Source: Bog-159 sp963738375
GTDB taxonomy: Bacteria > Acidobacteriota > Terriglobia > Bryobacterales > Bryobacteraceae
DNA: 64,000 bases
Reading direction: 5' to 3'
Assembly: GCA_963738375.1 (NCBI GenBank)
Contig: CAVTWL010000004.1
Span: forward strand, 744,001-808,000
Of this stretch, positions 45,860-55,131 are shown piece after piece. The number at the start of each line of letters is the position of its first letter. The first letter of the stretch is position 1. The translations under genes and the position numbers were made by a program. Under the pieces are notes generated by a model. That model saw only the letters and a program-made list of their open reading frames with translations. It made no database searches and was not told where the DNA came from.

Positions 45860-46350
45860 TCGGGGAAATGTTGGCGCGCGAGGATGGCTACGACCCGCTC
45901 CAGTTGGACGCGATCGGTACCGTCGAAATCGTTGAGCTTGTCGCTATCGATATCGAGGACTAGGCGGGTGACGCCGCCGGAGACCAGCGGGACCACGATT
46001 TCCGATTGGGAGAGGCGGCTGCAGGCGATGTGTCCGGGGAAGGCCTGGACGTTCGGAATGACGATGGTTTGGCGGGTGCGAGCCGCGGCGCCGCAGACGC
46101 CTTTGTCGAACGGGATGGTCACGCAGGCTAGCGGTCCTTGGAACGGGCCGAGGGTGAGGACGCCGGGCGCGGTGGTGCGATAGAACCCGACCCAGTGAAA
46201 GTGAAACGCTTCTTTCAGCATGGCCGACACGTTGGCCAGGTTGGCGATCAGGTCGGTGGAGCCCGCGATTACGGATTCGATCTGGGGCAGGAGGGCGAGG
46301 TAGGTTTCCTCCTTCGCCGCGTCTTGCGGGAGGATCAGCGATTCCGCCAT
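45856..46350 (-). CDS. Free methionine-R-sulfoxide reductase (GAF fold)
   Basis: A 164-residue GAF-domain enzyme that reduces free methionine R-sulfoxide. The three family cysteines are present: Cys76 in GPLACVTIP, Cys86 in KGVCGAA and Cys110 in GHIACSR, with the same 10- and 24-residue spacing as in E. coli MsrC. GPFQGPLAC and SEIVVPL are also conserved. Its start is one base after the msrA stop, and its stop overlaps the ABC-F start. The active-site cysteines support the enzymatic call over a generic GAF sensor. Confidence 0.88.
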   Translation of the reverse strand: MAESLILPQDAAKEETYLALLPQIESVIAGSTDLIANLANVSAMLKEAFHFHWVGFYRTTAPGVLTLGPFQGPLACVTIPFDKGVCGAAARTRQTIVIPNVQAFPGHIACSRLSQSEIVVPLVSGGVTRLVLDIDSDKLNDFDGTDRVQLERVVAILARQHFPE

Positions 46351-46351
46351 G

Positions 46352-47020
46352 TTACCGCGGTTTCGCCAATTCGGGTACTTCCTTGCCGACCTTTTCGACC
46401 TTGGGCATGGCGACGCCCATGACGTAAGGATTGGTGGGATGCCGGCGGCAGAAGTTCTGATGGTGCTCCTCGGCGGGGTAGAAGGATTTCAACTCGACGA
46501 CTTGCGTGGCGATGGGCGCATGGAGAACGCCGGCATGATTTAACTGCAGTATGTAGGCTTCGGCGATTTTCTTCTGTTCAGGGCTGGAGTAGAAGACGGC
46601 GGAACGGTATTGCGTCCCGACGTCGTTGCCCTGGCGGTTGAGCTGGGTGGGGTCGTGGGCCACATGGAAGAAGACCTTCAGGATTTGCCCATAGGTGATT
46701 TTGCGCGGGTCGTAGGTGACTTGGACGGATTCCGCATGGCCGGTCTGGCCGGTGCTAACGATGTCATAGTGGGCGGATGCGGCGTCGCCTCCAGAGTAAC
46801 CGGAGACCACTTTCTCGACGCCTTCGATTTGTTGGAAGACAGCTTCAACGCACCAAAAGCAGCCGCCGGCGAGGACCGCGGTTCGATTGCCTTTGAAGGA
46901 TTTGGCGTCGGCTTTGGGATCGTCGACGGCGGGATTGGGGAATTCGGCCGCCACCACGGCGCAGGCGAAAACGAACAGCATCGCGGCCACAAGGCGCAAT
47001 TTTGCGTTTAGAGTTGGCAT
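46352..47020 (-). CDS. msrA: Exported peptide-methionine (S)-S-oxide reductase
   Basis: A 222-residue MsrA with a signal peptide (LRLVAAMLFVFACAVVA), so it works in the periplasm or is anchored to the membrane. The catalytic motif is GGCFWCVEAVFQQIEGV; other conserved parts are VVSGYSGG, TGHAESVQVTYDP, QGNDVGTQYRSAVFY and EEHHQNFCRRHP. The first Cys of GCFWC attacks the sulfoxide. I start at 47020; an earlier ATG at 47125 would place a basic tail before the signal. TATACT at 47055-47050 on this strand is a possible -10 element. It heads the msrA / free-Met-sulfoxide reductase / ABC-F operon. Confidence 0.92.
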   Translation of the reverse strand: MPTLNAKLRLVAAMLFVFACAVVAAEFPNPAVDDPKADAKSFKGNRTAVLAGGCFWCVEAVFQQIEGVEKVVSGYSGGDAASAHYDIVSTGQTGHAESVQVTYDPRKITYGQILKVFFHVAHDPTQLNRQGNDVGTQYRSAVFYSSPEQKKIAEAYILQLNHAGVLHAPIATQVVELKSFYPAEEHHQNFCRRHPTNPYVMGVAMPKVEKVGKEVPELAKPR

Positions 47021-47137
47021 GAGAGTTCCGGTGCGGAAATTTGATTTCAGTATAACGCAGGGGAATCGACGGCTTACGTGCGCGAAGCGGTTGGGTTTAT
47101 TATTAGAAGCGCACACATCGTGCAAAAGGAAGGGACC

Positions 47138-48622
47138 ATGGCGTCTGTATTAGCGAGTATCGACAGTCCGGTCGCAGTGAAGGCGACCAAATTATTGATC
47201 AACAACCGGTGGGTAAACAGCGAATCGGGCAAGACGTTCGCTACCATCAATCCGGCGACGGGTTTGGAGATCGCGCAAGTCGCGGAAGCCGATGCCGCGG
47301 ATGTGGAGCGGGCGGTACGCGCGGCGCGGGCGGCTTTCGACAAGGGTCCGTGGCGCAAGATGGCGGCCGCGGAGCGGGGGCGGTTGTTGAATCGCCTGGC
47401 GGATTTGATGGAGCAGCATGCCGACGAGCTGGCCATGCTGGAATCGCTGGACAACGGCAAGCCGTATCAGGTGGCCAAGGCCGCGGATCTGCCGCTTTCG
47501 ATCGCGTGCTACCGCTATTATGCGGGTTGGGCGGATAAGGTACAGGGCAAAACAATACCGATCGCGGGCGATTATTTCTGTTACACACGCCACGAGCCGG
47601 TGGGGGTGGTGGGGCAGATCATCCCGTGGAATTTCCCGCTGCTCATGCAGGCCTGGAAGCTGGGTCCGGCGCTGGCGACCGGCAATACCGTGGTGATGAA
47701 GCCGGCGGAACAGACTCCGCTGAGCGCGCTGCGGGTGGGTGAACTGATCGTGGAAGCCGGATTTCCCGAGGGGGTGGTAAACCTGCTGCCGGGCTACGGG
47801 CCGACGGCGGGCGCGGCGATCGCCAACCACATGGACGTCGACAAGGTGGCATTCACAGGCTCGACCGAGGTTGGGCATCTGATCATGGAAGCGGCGGCGA
47901 AGTCGAACTTGAAGCGGGTGACGCTGGAGTTGGGCGGGAAGAGCCCCAATATTGTTTTCGCCGATGCGGATATGGATGAGGCAATTGAAGGGTCTCACTT
48001 CGCGCTGTTCTTTAATCAGGGACAGTGCTGCTGCGCCGGTTCGCGGCTGTTCGTCGAAGACAAATGCTACGACGAATTCGTGGAGCGAAGCGTGGCGCGG
48101 GCGAAGTCGCGCAAGGTTGGCGATCCGTTCGATGCGAAGACGGAGCAGGGTCCGCAGGTGGATCAGGCTCAGTTTGAAAAAGTGATGAGTTACATCGATG
48201 CCGGCAAGCGCGAAGGCGCGTCGCTGAAGTGCGGCGGCGGCCGCTGGGGCGATCGCGGCTACTTCGTGGAACCCACGGTTTTCGCGGACGTGCAGGACAA
48301 TATGAAGATCGCCGAAGAGGAGATCTTTGGGCCGGTGATGAGCATCATCCGGTTCAAGGATATGTCCGAAGTGATCGAGCGGGCTAACCGGACGGTGTAC
48401 GGATTGGCGGCGGCGGTGTGGACCCGCGACATCGGCAAGGCTCATGCGATTGCGAACAGCGTTCGCGCGGGCACGGTATGGGTGAACTGCTACGACGTGT
48501 TCGATGCGGGCGCGCCTTTCGGCGGATTCAAGCAATCCGGGATGGGACGCGAACTGGGAGAGTACGGGCTGCAGCAGTACACCGAGATCAAGACGGTTAC
48601 CGTTAAGCTTGGCTCGAAGTAG
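47138..48622 (+). CDS. NAD-dependent aldehyde dehydrogenase
   Basis: A 494-residue aldehyde dehydrogenase of the ALDH1/2-like class. It has IIPWNFPLLMQAWK, LELGGKSPNIVFADADMDEA with the general-base Glu, FFNQGQCCCAGSRLFVE with the catalytic Cys, and EEIFGPVMSIIRF. AAGGAAGGGACC precedes ATG 47138; the in-frame ATG at 47078 would lie in the divergent promoter region of msrA. A strong terminator lies 23 bases after the stop. It probably detoxifies or uses fatty, aromatic or retinal-type aldehydes. Confidence 0.93.
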   Translation: MASVLASIDSPVAVKATKLLINNRWVNSESGKTFATINPATGLEIAQVAEADAADVERAVRAARAAFDKGPWRKMAAAERGRLLNRLADLMEQHADELAMLESLDNGKPYQVAKAADLPLSIACYRYYAGWADKVQGKTIPIAGDYFCYTRHEPVGVVGQIIPWNFPLLMQAWKLGPALATGNTVVMKPAEQTPLSALRVGELIVEAGFPEGVVNLLPGYGPTAGAAIANHMDVDKVAFTGSTEVGHLIMEAAAKSNLKRVTLELGGKSPNIVFADADMDEAIEGSHFALFFNQGQCCCAGSRLFVEDKCYDEFVERSVARAKSRKVGDPFDAKTEQGPQVDQAQFEKVMSYIDAGKREGASLKCGGGRWGDRGYFVEPTVFADVQDNMKIAEEEIFGPVMSIIRFKDMSEVIERANRTVYGLAAAVWTRDIGKAHAIANSVRAGTVWVNCYDVFDAGAPFGGFKQSGMGRELGEYGLQQYTEIKTVTVKLGSK

Positions 48623-48644
48623 TTTATCCGCCAGTTAGTTTCAG

Positions 48645-48685
48645 CCGGCCATGCGACAATGTTTCGCATGGCCGGTTTTCATTTT
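48645..48685 (+). terminator. Intrinsic terminator overlapping the start of the AraC-type gene
   Basis: A 12-base-pair stem (CCGGCCATGCGA at 48645-48656 with TCGCATGGCCGG at 48664-48675) and a seven-base loop are followed by TTTTCATTTT. It is well placed to end the aldehyde dehydrogenase transcript. The candidate start codons of the next gene (48659 in the loop, 48668 in the right arm) lie within it. Confidence 0.7.
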
Positions 48686-49600
48686 CAGGTGAATCCCAAA
48701 GGCCGCGAACTGTCCGGATGCTCGGCGGTACTGAACGGGCACGGGACGCGCTACGAGGTCAGCGGCTACCGGACCACGCTTTCGCTCAAGTCGGTAGTGC
48801 GGGGCGCGGCACGCTATCGGACGCGGCAGGGCGAATACCTGGTGACTCCCGATTCGTATTTAGTTCTGAACGACGGGCAGATCTACTCGATGGAATTTGA
48901 AGGCGGCGGGCGGATCGAGACGGAGACGCTATGCCCGTTTTTCCAGCGTGGATTCCTGGGGTCAGCGGCGGCATCGGCGGCGATACGTTGCGAGCGGCAA
49001 CTGGACTACGTCGAGGTTGCGGCACAGGATGTGGAGTTTTGCGAACGGCTTTATCCTAAGAACGGCGCGGTGGGAAGGGCGTTGGAAAGCCTGCATGCGG
49101 GATTGCGGTCGCCGGGTACGTCGGGAGTGTGGCTGGAAGATCGCTTGTATGGGCTGGCGGCGTCACTGGCTCAACTGCGGGTTCAAGTGCGCGGAGAAGT
49201 CGAAAGTTTTCCCGGGCTGCGGCCGTCGACTCGCATGGAGTTGTATCGACGGCTCCACCGGGGCCGCGACTTCTTGACATCTTGCTATGGCGAGCCTCTC
49301 ACAGTGAGTGTGGTGGCGCGGGTTGCGGGGATGTCGCCGTTTCATTTCCAACGCATGTTTAAGTTGGCGTTTGGAGTCACAACCATGCGGTATTTGCAGG
49401 AAGTGCGGCTTCAGGCCGCGCGCCGTCTGCTGGCGCAGACGGGTGACGGCGTGACTGATATTTGTTTTGCGGTGGGCTGCGAAAGCCTGGGCTCATTCAG
49501 CTGGCTCTTTCGGCGGCGATTCGGCGTGTCACCGCGCGAATTCCGTGGGAGATCCGAAATTCGCAGGATTCGAGAAGTAGCGGCCGGCATACCCGTGTAA
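48659..49600 (+). CDS. AraC-family transcriptional regulator
   Basis: A regulator of 313 residues. The N-terminal part (about 1-200) is a ligand-binding or dimerisation domain with short beta strands (RYRTRQGEYLVTPDSYLVLNDGQIYSMEF). The C-terminal part has two helix-turn-helix motifs: LTVSVVARVAGMSPFHFQRMFK and ITDICFAVG-like VTDICFAVGCESLGSFSWLF, then RRFGVSPREFR. ATG 48659 or 48668 could be used; both are inside a terminator-like hairpin. It is followed by a cupin gene after 10 bases. Confidence 0.88.
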   Translation: MFRMAGFHFQVNPKGRELSGCSAVLNGHGTRYEVSGYRTTLSLKSVVRGAARYRTRQGEYLVTPDSYLVLNDGQIYSMEFEGGGRIETETLCPFFQRGFLGSAAASAAIRCERQLDYVEVAAQDVEFCERLYPKNGAVGRALESLHAGLRSPGTSGVWLEDRLYGLAASLAQLRVQVRGEVESFPGLRPSTRMELYRRLHRGRDFLTSCYGEPLTVSVVARVAGMSPFHFQRMFKLAFGVTTMRYLQEVRLQAARRLLAQTGDGVTDICFAVGCESLGSFSWLFRRRFGVSPREFRGRSEIRRIREVAAGIPV

Positions 49601-49610
49601 TTTGGTTTGC

Positions 49611-50354
49611 ATGACCTGGATTCCGGATGGCCCTGAACTCGCTCCCGGTGTGACGGTGGAGCGCCGCGCAATATTTTGGGCGCCGTTTGCTTTGGCCGCC
49701 GCCGTGCTGCGTGGCGCACAAGGGCCGAGTGCGGCAGCTCCGCTTGCCTGGGAAGACTTCATCAAGCTTTGCCCGGCCGACGTCGGGCAGTTTGCGCAAG
49801 ACGCTTCCTCGATGGGGCAGGATACTTATTTGCAACGCATGGCTGCATGGGCAGTGCGGCTCAAAGCTGCGCCCGATAGCAAACTGGGCGCTTACGGCGG
49901 ACTGGATCCCAAGGTGGAATTCGGTCCCAGTTTTCGCGGCGTGCCGTTCGTGGTGATCCAATGGCGCATGGCGCCCCATGCGGTGCTGCCGGCGCATTGC
50001 CACCCGGAGGCGAGCGTCTGTACGGTTGGCATCGAGGGCGAGGCCCTGGTCCGGCACTTCGAAGTTACCGGCGATGCGCCAGCATTCAATTCGGGAGCAA
50101 CAACGCCCTTCGTAATGCGGGAGACGCGCCGCCAGATCGTTGCGGCGCGCCGCATCAGCACGCTCTCCACGACGCGCGATAATATTCATTACTTCGAAGC
50201 CGGCGATGACGGAGCGCGCGGGCTGGACATCACCACGGGCTACGGTGGCTCGGGGGATTTTTCCTTCGTCGCATTTCAGCCGGATAAGCCGAAGGATGCC
50301 AGGAAACAACTGTACGAAGCGGTTTGGACGGGAATGAAATTTTACAAGGATTGA
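49611..50354 (+). CDS. Exported cupin-like protein of unknown function
   Basis: A 247-residue protein. Residues about 20-38 (RRAIFWAPFALAAAVLRGA) look like a signal or anchor segment. The central part has a cupin pattern: IQWRMAPHAVLPAHCHPEASVCTVGIEGEALV with candidate metal ligands in AHCHPE, and a later His in DNIHYFEAGDD. It is followed by a VOC protein after 3 bases and preceded by an AraC regulator, so the three likely form one operon. No substrate can be named. Confidence 0.72.
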   Translation: MTWIPDGPELAPGVTVERRAIFWAPFALAAAVLRGAQGPSAAAPLAWEDFIKLCPADVGQFAQDASSMGQDTYLQRMAAWAVRLKAAPDSKLGAYGGLDPKVEFGPSFRGVPFVVIQWRMAPHAVLPAHCHPEASVCTVGIEGEALVRHFEVTGDAPAFNSGATTPFVMRETRRQIVAARRISTLSTTRDNIHYFEAGDDGARGLDITTGYGGSGDFSFVAFQPDKPKDARKQLYEAVWTGMKFYKD

Positions 50355-50357
50355 CTC

Positions 50358-50741
50358 ATGCCTACGGATCTTTCAACAGCCACTATCGGACAAGCTTCCA
50401 TCAACGTTCATGACATCGACAAGGCGGTTGCGTTTTACCGCGACGCGCTGGGGATGCGATTCTTGTTCCAGGCTGGACCGAAGATGGCGTTCTTCGATTG
50501 CGGGGGCGTGCGATTGATGCTGGCTGTCCCCGAGAAGCCGGAGTTCGACCATGCGAGCTCGATCTTCTATTTCAAGGTTAAGGATCTTCAGGGAGTGGCG
50601 GCAACTTTGCAGTCCCGGGGAGTCCAGTTCGAAGGGCCGCCACATCTTATCGCGGCGATGCCCGATCACGATTTGTGGATGGCGTTCTTCAAGGACGCCG
50701 ATGGGAACCTGCAGGCGCTGATGAGCGAAGTGGCGCGATGA
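50358..50741 (+). CDS. VOC-superfamily (glyoxalase/dioxygenase fold) protein
   Basis: A 127-residue single VOC-domain protein. ASINVHDIDKAVAFYRDALGMRFLFQAG at the N-terminus and PHLIAAMPDHDLWMAFFKDADGN at the C-terminus are typical, with a His near 13 and Asp/Glu late as possible metal ligands. Such proteins are lyases, isomerases, dioxygenases or binding proteins. It follows the cupin gene by 3 bases, which suggests a shared pathway. Confidence 0.85.
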   Translation: MPTDLSTATIGQASINVHDIDKAVAFYRDALGMRFLFQAGPKMAFFDCGGVRLMLAVPEKPEFDHASSIFYFKVKDLQGVAATLQSRGVQFEGPPHLIAAMPDHDLWMAFFKDADGNLQALMSEVAR

Positions 50742-50770
50742 GCGGGATGAACCGGCCGGAAATTACACGA

Positions 50771-51433
50771 TTACGGCGCAGCGGTTCGACCGGTCAATAC
50801 GGGGTAGGGATTAATGGGCGTGCCCTGCCACCAGTGCTTTTCGGGTCCCAGTTGAAAAATAGCGAAGTGGAGGTGCGGCGCTTCGGCAGACGCATTCCCG
50901 GTGCTGCCAACGTATCCTAAGACATCGCCTTGGCGAATGCGCATGCCTTCCCTGATGCCGTCCGCGTAGCGGTCGAGATGCGCGTAGTAGTAGCAATACG
51001 CGCCAGCGTTGTCGAACTCATACACCGTTATTCCACCTGGCTTGCTCAGGAAAAGCTTAGCGACGGCGCCGTCGACGGCCGCTATTACGGGCGTGCCGCG
51101 CGGCGCCATGATATCGAGGGCTTCGTGGCGACGGCCCTCGCGGGTGTCGGCGTAATTGTCGTGCAAATCCGCAGTTCGGACACCTTGCACCGGAATGATG
51201 ATCTGGTTACCGGGGCGTGGTGGCGCGGGTGCTGGAGTAGTATTGGGTGGTTCGTAAGGGTTACGGGATGTGGGTTCGGCGGGCGCCGGCAGGGGTTGTT
51301 CGGCTGCGGCGGCAGGAGCGAATTGCGCGGCGCTGGCCGTATGCAGGCTCCCCGTGCGCCAGAGCAGGACCGCCAGGAACAGCAACCCGCAGGCAAAACC
51401 AGCGGAGAAGACCAACCATGTCTTCGCGCGCAC
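50771..51433 (-). CDS. M23-family (LytM) peptidoglycan endopeptidase
   Basis: A 220-residue protein with an N-terminal membrane anchor (VFSAGFACGLLFLAVLLW), a Pro/Ala-rich linker, and a LytM domain with the zinc ligands in RHEALDIMAPRGTPV (HxxxD) and the HLHF pair near the C-terminus. It cleaves peptide cross-links or activates amidases in the envelope. It follows the L,D-transpeptidase gene by 3 bases, so the two are co-expressed cell-wall enzymes. Confidence 0.9.
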   Translation of the reverse strand: MRAKTWLVFSAGFACGLLFLAVLLWRTGSLHTASAAQFAPAAAAEQPLPAPAEPTSRNPYEPPNTTPAPAPPRPGNQIIIPVQGVRTADLHDNYADTREGRRHEALDIMAPRGTPVIAAVDGAVAKLFLSKPGGITVYEFDNAGAYCYYYAHLDRYADGIREGMRIRQGDVLGYVGSTGNASAEAPHLHFAIFQLGPEKHWWQGTPINPYPVLTGRTAAP

Positions 51434-51436
51434 GGT

Positions 51437-52393
51437 TTACTCCTGCAAAACGGCCGGCGTGCCGGGTCTCACCATGTGAGACAACTCCAGCGCATCCCAA
51501 TTCGTCAAGCGGATGCATCCGTGAGATTCCGTGTGGCCGATCTTCTCAGGCGCCGGTGTACCGTGTATCCCATAGTGCTCCTTGGAAAGATCGATCCATA
51601 CCACGCCTACGGGATTGCGTGGGCCCGCTTGAATGACAGCCTTTTGGTCTTTGGAATCCGCGTTCCAAAACAGCTTCGGATCATAGTGGTACACCGGGTT
51701 GTGAGCGACCCCATTGATCTTCCATTTTCCAAGGGGCAGCGGGTCATGCTCGCTGCCAATGGTGGCGACGTAGAACGCGATGACTTTCCCCTCGGCGTCG
51801 AGCGCGGTGACGGCGCTATCCGATTTCGAGACCACCACCGAGGCGGCGGGCCCGGCAGGCTCGACAGCCACGTTGGGTACCAGGATGGTTGTGTCCGGCT
51901 GATCGAAATCGCCTTGTGGATTGAGCGCCTTTAACAGGCTTTGGCTTGCATGGACTTTTTCGGCCAGTCCTTCGAGCGGCGATTCGTAGCCGAGGTGCGG
52001 GAGTTGGGCCTGCTCCATCATGTCGGCAGGCAGCTTCACAAAGGGCCCGGCAACGTCTTCGCCGTTGATTTTGTATTGAACCAGAGCGGGAGCCCGGTCC
52101 TGTTCGAGGGCGGCCCATGTCTCCGCAGTCATCCGGCTATTAGCAAGAAGCCCACGCGCCGTTTGAAACGCCGCCACGGTCTTTTCCAGGTTCGAACCGA
52201 ATTCACCGTCGATGGCGCCGCAAGAAAAATGAGCGCGGTCAAGCAGGACTTGCGCGCGGACTACGGCTGAGCCGGCGGAATGCAGTCGCAGTTCCGGTGT
52301 TGTTTTCGGATCGTTGATCGCGTTGGCGTCAAACTTCGGCGCGACCGCGGCCGATAACGAGACTGCGGCCGTAAATACGAGAAAAGTCCGCAT
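51437..52393 (-). CDS. L,D-transpeptidase with peptidoglycan-binding domain
   Basis: A 318-residue exported enzyme. The signal peptide is about 1-17; a peptidoglycan-binding type 1 domain follows (VVRAQVLLDRAHFSCGAIDGEFG), and a YkuD catalytic domain near the C-terminus has HYGIHGTPAP and SHGCIRLTNWD with the catalytic Cys. It forms 3-3 cross-links or links proteins to peptidoglycan. The start is 1 base before the stop of the small membrane protein gene. Confidence 0.92.
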   Translation of the reverse strand: MRTFLVFTAAVSLSAAVAPKFDANAINDPKTTPELRLHSAGSAVVRAQVLLDRAHFSCGAIDGEFGSNLEKTVAAFQTARGLLANSRMTAETWAALEQDRAPALVQYKINGEDVAGPFVKLPADMMEQAQLPHLGYESPLEGLAEKVHASQSLLKALNPQGDFDQPDTTILVPNVAVEPAGPAASVVVSKSDSAVTALDAEGKVIAFYVATIGSEHDPLPLGKWKINGVAHNPVYHYDPKLFWNADSKDQKAVIQAGPRNPVGVVWIDLSKEHYGIHGTPAPEKIGHTESHGCIRLTNWDALELSHMVRPGTPAVLQE

Positions 52394-52543
52394 TCAGGCT
52401 GTGCGGCTACCGCGCACAAAGTGCAGAACCAAGGAGATCACCGCGAAGATCAACAGCAGGTGGATGAGCCCACCGGCCACATGGAACGCGAGAAAACCCA
52501 TCAGCCATAACACGACGAGAACGGCGAAGAGCGCGAGAAACAT
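52394..52543 (-). CDS. Lmo0937-family small membrane protein
   Basis: A 49-residue protein (MFLALFAVLVVLWLMGF at the start, LHFVRGSRTA at the end) with two hydrophobic helices, which fits the lmo0937/DUF5670 group. AAGGGG is 8 bases upstream of ATG 52543; a longer reading from 52630 adds a basic tail with no membrane segment. It lies first in the run with the L,D-transpeptidase and M23 genes. Function unknown. Confidence 0.8.
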   Translation of the reverse strand: MFLALFAVLVVLWLMGFLAFHVAGGLIHLLLIFAVISLVLHFVRGSRTA

Positions 52544-52645
52544 TTGTTTATCCCCTTTTCGGTGAGCGCGTGGCGCTAGGTTACAACACTCTTTCCAGAG
52601 CATTTCTAGTTCCTTTTGGCAAAGTAGCATTTCGCACGCTTGCGC

Positions 52646-52664
52646 ATGGCACGATGCGTGCCAT
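52646..52664. promoter_or_regulatory. Seven-base inverted repeat upstream of the PBP gene
   Basis: ATGGCAC at 52646-52652 and GTGCCAT at 52658-52664 are exact reverse complements with a five-base spacer, 9 bases before the GTG start of the penicillin-binding protein. It could be an operator or an mRNA hairpin. The rest of the 130-base divergent spacer shows no clear promoter. Confidence 0.3.
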
Positions 52665-52673
52665 TGATTTGAC

Positions 52674-55116
52674 GTGCCTAAAGCAATTCAACCGACGAGC
52701 ACGGAGCTCCATCAGGGGCAAGAGAACCCAAGCCGCTTCGAGCTGAAGCTGCCGGATTGGTGCACGACACAGAATGGTAAGTGCGCCGTCATTTCTGCCG
52801 GCGTGGTCGTGCTGGCGTGCTTGGCGATCTTCTTTGCTTACTACCTGCGATTCGCTCGGCTGACCGAGAAAAAGCTGCAAAACGGCGTATTCGCTGGAAC
52901 CCTGAATATATTTGCCGGCCCTCATATTATTGCGGTCGGAGACCTCTTCACACTGAAGGACGCGGTCACTTATCTTCAGGACAACGGCTACAGCGAGTCG
53001 CATAGTTCGCCAGTTGGTTGGTACGAGGTACGTGCGGACGCGGTGGCGATTTTTCCCGGACGCGATTCCGATTCGGGACAGGAACCGGCGGCCATCCATT
53101 TCGCCAACGGCAAGATCGCGAAGATTGTTTCGCTCGACGACAACACCGTGCGCCAGCAATATCAGATTCCGCCGCAACTGATTACCAACCTGTCGGATCG
53201 CGCGCGAGAGAAGCGGCGGCTGGTGCGGTATTCGGAAATCCCGCCGGCCTTGGTGCATGCCGTGGTGTCTGTCGAGGACAAGCATTTCTTCACGCACGGT
53301 GGTTTCGATCTGTTCCGCATCATCAAGGCTGCGTACGTGGATCTGAAAGACGGCCGTAAGGCTCAAGGCGCCTCTACACTGAGCATGCAACTGGCGCGCG
53401 GGCTGTGGCTCGATCAGGACAAGAATTGGCGCCGCAAGGCCGCCGAATTGATGATCACGATTCACCTCGAACACAAGCTGACCAAACAGCAGATTTTTGA
53501 ATATTATGCCAACCAGGTCTACATGGGGCGCCGTGGGACATTCAGCATCAACGGCTTCGGCGAGGCTTCGCGGGCGTATTTTGCGAAGGACATCTCGCAG
53601 TTGACCGTGTCGGAAGCGGCGCTGCTGGCGGGCATGGTGCAGCGGCCCAGCTACTATAATCCATTCCGGTTTCCGGATCGCTCGCAGGAGCGCCGCAATT
53701 TGGTGTTGCGGCTGATGCGCGAGAACGGCTGGTTGTCGAAGGCCGATTACGTCGCGGCGGCCGCGGTGCCCGTACACGTGCAAACCGGCGACATGGAAGC
53801 TGTGAATTCGCAGTATTTCCTGGACTTGGTGAACGATGAACTGCAGAGCCGGTTGGGCGACCACGATGCGCGTAGCGATTATGTTTACACCACGATCGAT
53901 ATGGATTTGCAGCGTGCGGCCATGGAAGCCGTAAAGCTGGGAATGCAAAGTGTAGACGACCAACTACGCAAGGGCAAGCATCACGATCCGATTCCGCCCG
54001 GACAGCCGCAGGTTGCCCTGATCGCGCTCGATCCGCATACCGGCGAGATCAAGGCGCTGGTGGGAGGACGGGATTACGGGTCCAGCCAGTTGAATCATGT
54101 GTTGGCGGAGCGGCAGCCGGGCTCGTCATTCAAGCCGTTCGTTTATGCGGCGGCGCTGGATACAGCGATTGCGGCGGTGCGCAAGATTTGACACCGGCAT
54201 CGACCGTGGTAGACCAGCCGACCACCTTTCAGTACGACAACCGGCCCTATCAACCGGGCAATTTCAAGCAGGACTTCATGGGCACGGTGACGCTGCGGCA
54301 GGCACTTGCGCACTCACTGAACGTGGCGACAGTGAAGGTCGCGCAGACTGTGGGATATCAGGCGGTGGTGGATCTGGCGCGGCGAGCGGGACTCGGCGAC
54401 AACATTAAGGCAACCCCGGCGGTTGCCTTGGGCGCCTATGAGGCGACTCCGCTCGAAGTAGCGGGCGCTTACACGATTTTTGCCAACGGTGGCAATTTCG
54501 TTAAGCCCTCAATGGTCGTCGATGGTGCGATCCCGGGAAGGCGGGGCGCTGTGGCGGCGGTCGCCCGAGACGCACGCGGTACTTGGATCCGCGGATCGCA
54601 TACTTGATGACAAACATGCTGGAAGAAGTGATGCGGAGCGGCACGGCGGCGGGCGCGCGATCGCGTGGGTTCCGGGTGCCCGCGGCCGGCAAGACCGGGA
54701 CGTCCAGGGACGGCTGGTTCGCGGGCTTCACTTCGCAACTGCTGTGCGTGGTCTGGGTGGGGTTTGACGACAATCGCGCGCTGGATCTGGAGGGCGCCAA
54801 GTCGGCGCTGCCGATTTGGACCGAGTTCATGAAGCGGGCGATTACTTATCGGGGGTACCGGGACGCGAAGGAGTTTTCAATTCCTTCCGGGGTAGCCAGC
54901 GCTCTGGTTTGCGGCGATTCGGGTCAACTCGCCGGACCGGAGTGTCCGCGCAGCTATACCGAGTTTTTTGTCAACGGAACGCAGCCCGTAGTGGAGTGCC
55001 AGTTGCATTCGCACGGCGAAGCGGATCGCGACGTCACTGTGGCGCCGGGCGCCAGCCCGGCGTTTCAACTAGTGGAACCTCCGGTGCCAAAGCCAATTGC
55101 CCAGGACAATCAGTAA
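52674..55116 (+). CDS. Class A penicillin-binding protein, PBP1b-like (three frameshifts)
   Basis: A bifunctional peptidoglycan synthase. One membrane helix (about 38-58) is followed by a UB2H-like region, then the glycosyltransferase domain with VEDKHFFTHGGFD, ASTLSMQLARGLWLD and YANQVYMGRRG. The transpeptidase domain has SSFKPF (active-site Ser), SLN in AHSLNVATVKV, and KTGTS. Three single-base changes near 54170 (missing G), 54535 (extra) and 54583 (extra T) break the frame; correcting them gives 813 residues with all motifs in order. Start is GTG 52674, without a strong ribosome binding site. Confidence 0.9.
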
Positions 55117-55131
55117 GCGGGCCGCATCGTA

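Noticed and set aside
45065..46183. A 372-codon plus-strand frame opposite the ABC-F and GAF-type reductase genes
   Set aside because: Antisense to two clear enzymes with intact motifs; no domain seen.
47192..48535. A 447-codon minus-strand open frame opposite the aldehyde dehydrogenase
   Set aside because: It is the antisense of a well-conserved enzyme; composition is His/Arg-rich and it has no ribosome binding site.
52581..53963. A 460-codon minus-strand open frame opposite the PBP gene
   Set aside because: The plus strand has all PBP motifs; the antisense frame is rich in His, Arg and Gln as expected for GC-rich shadow frames and has no recognisable domain.
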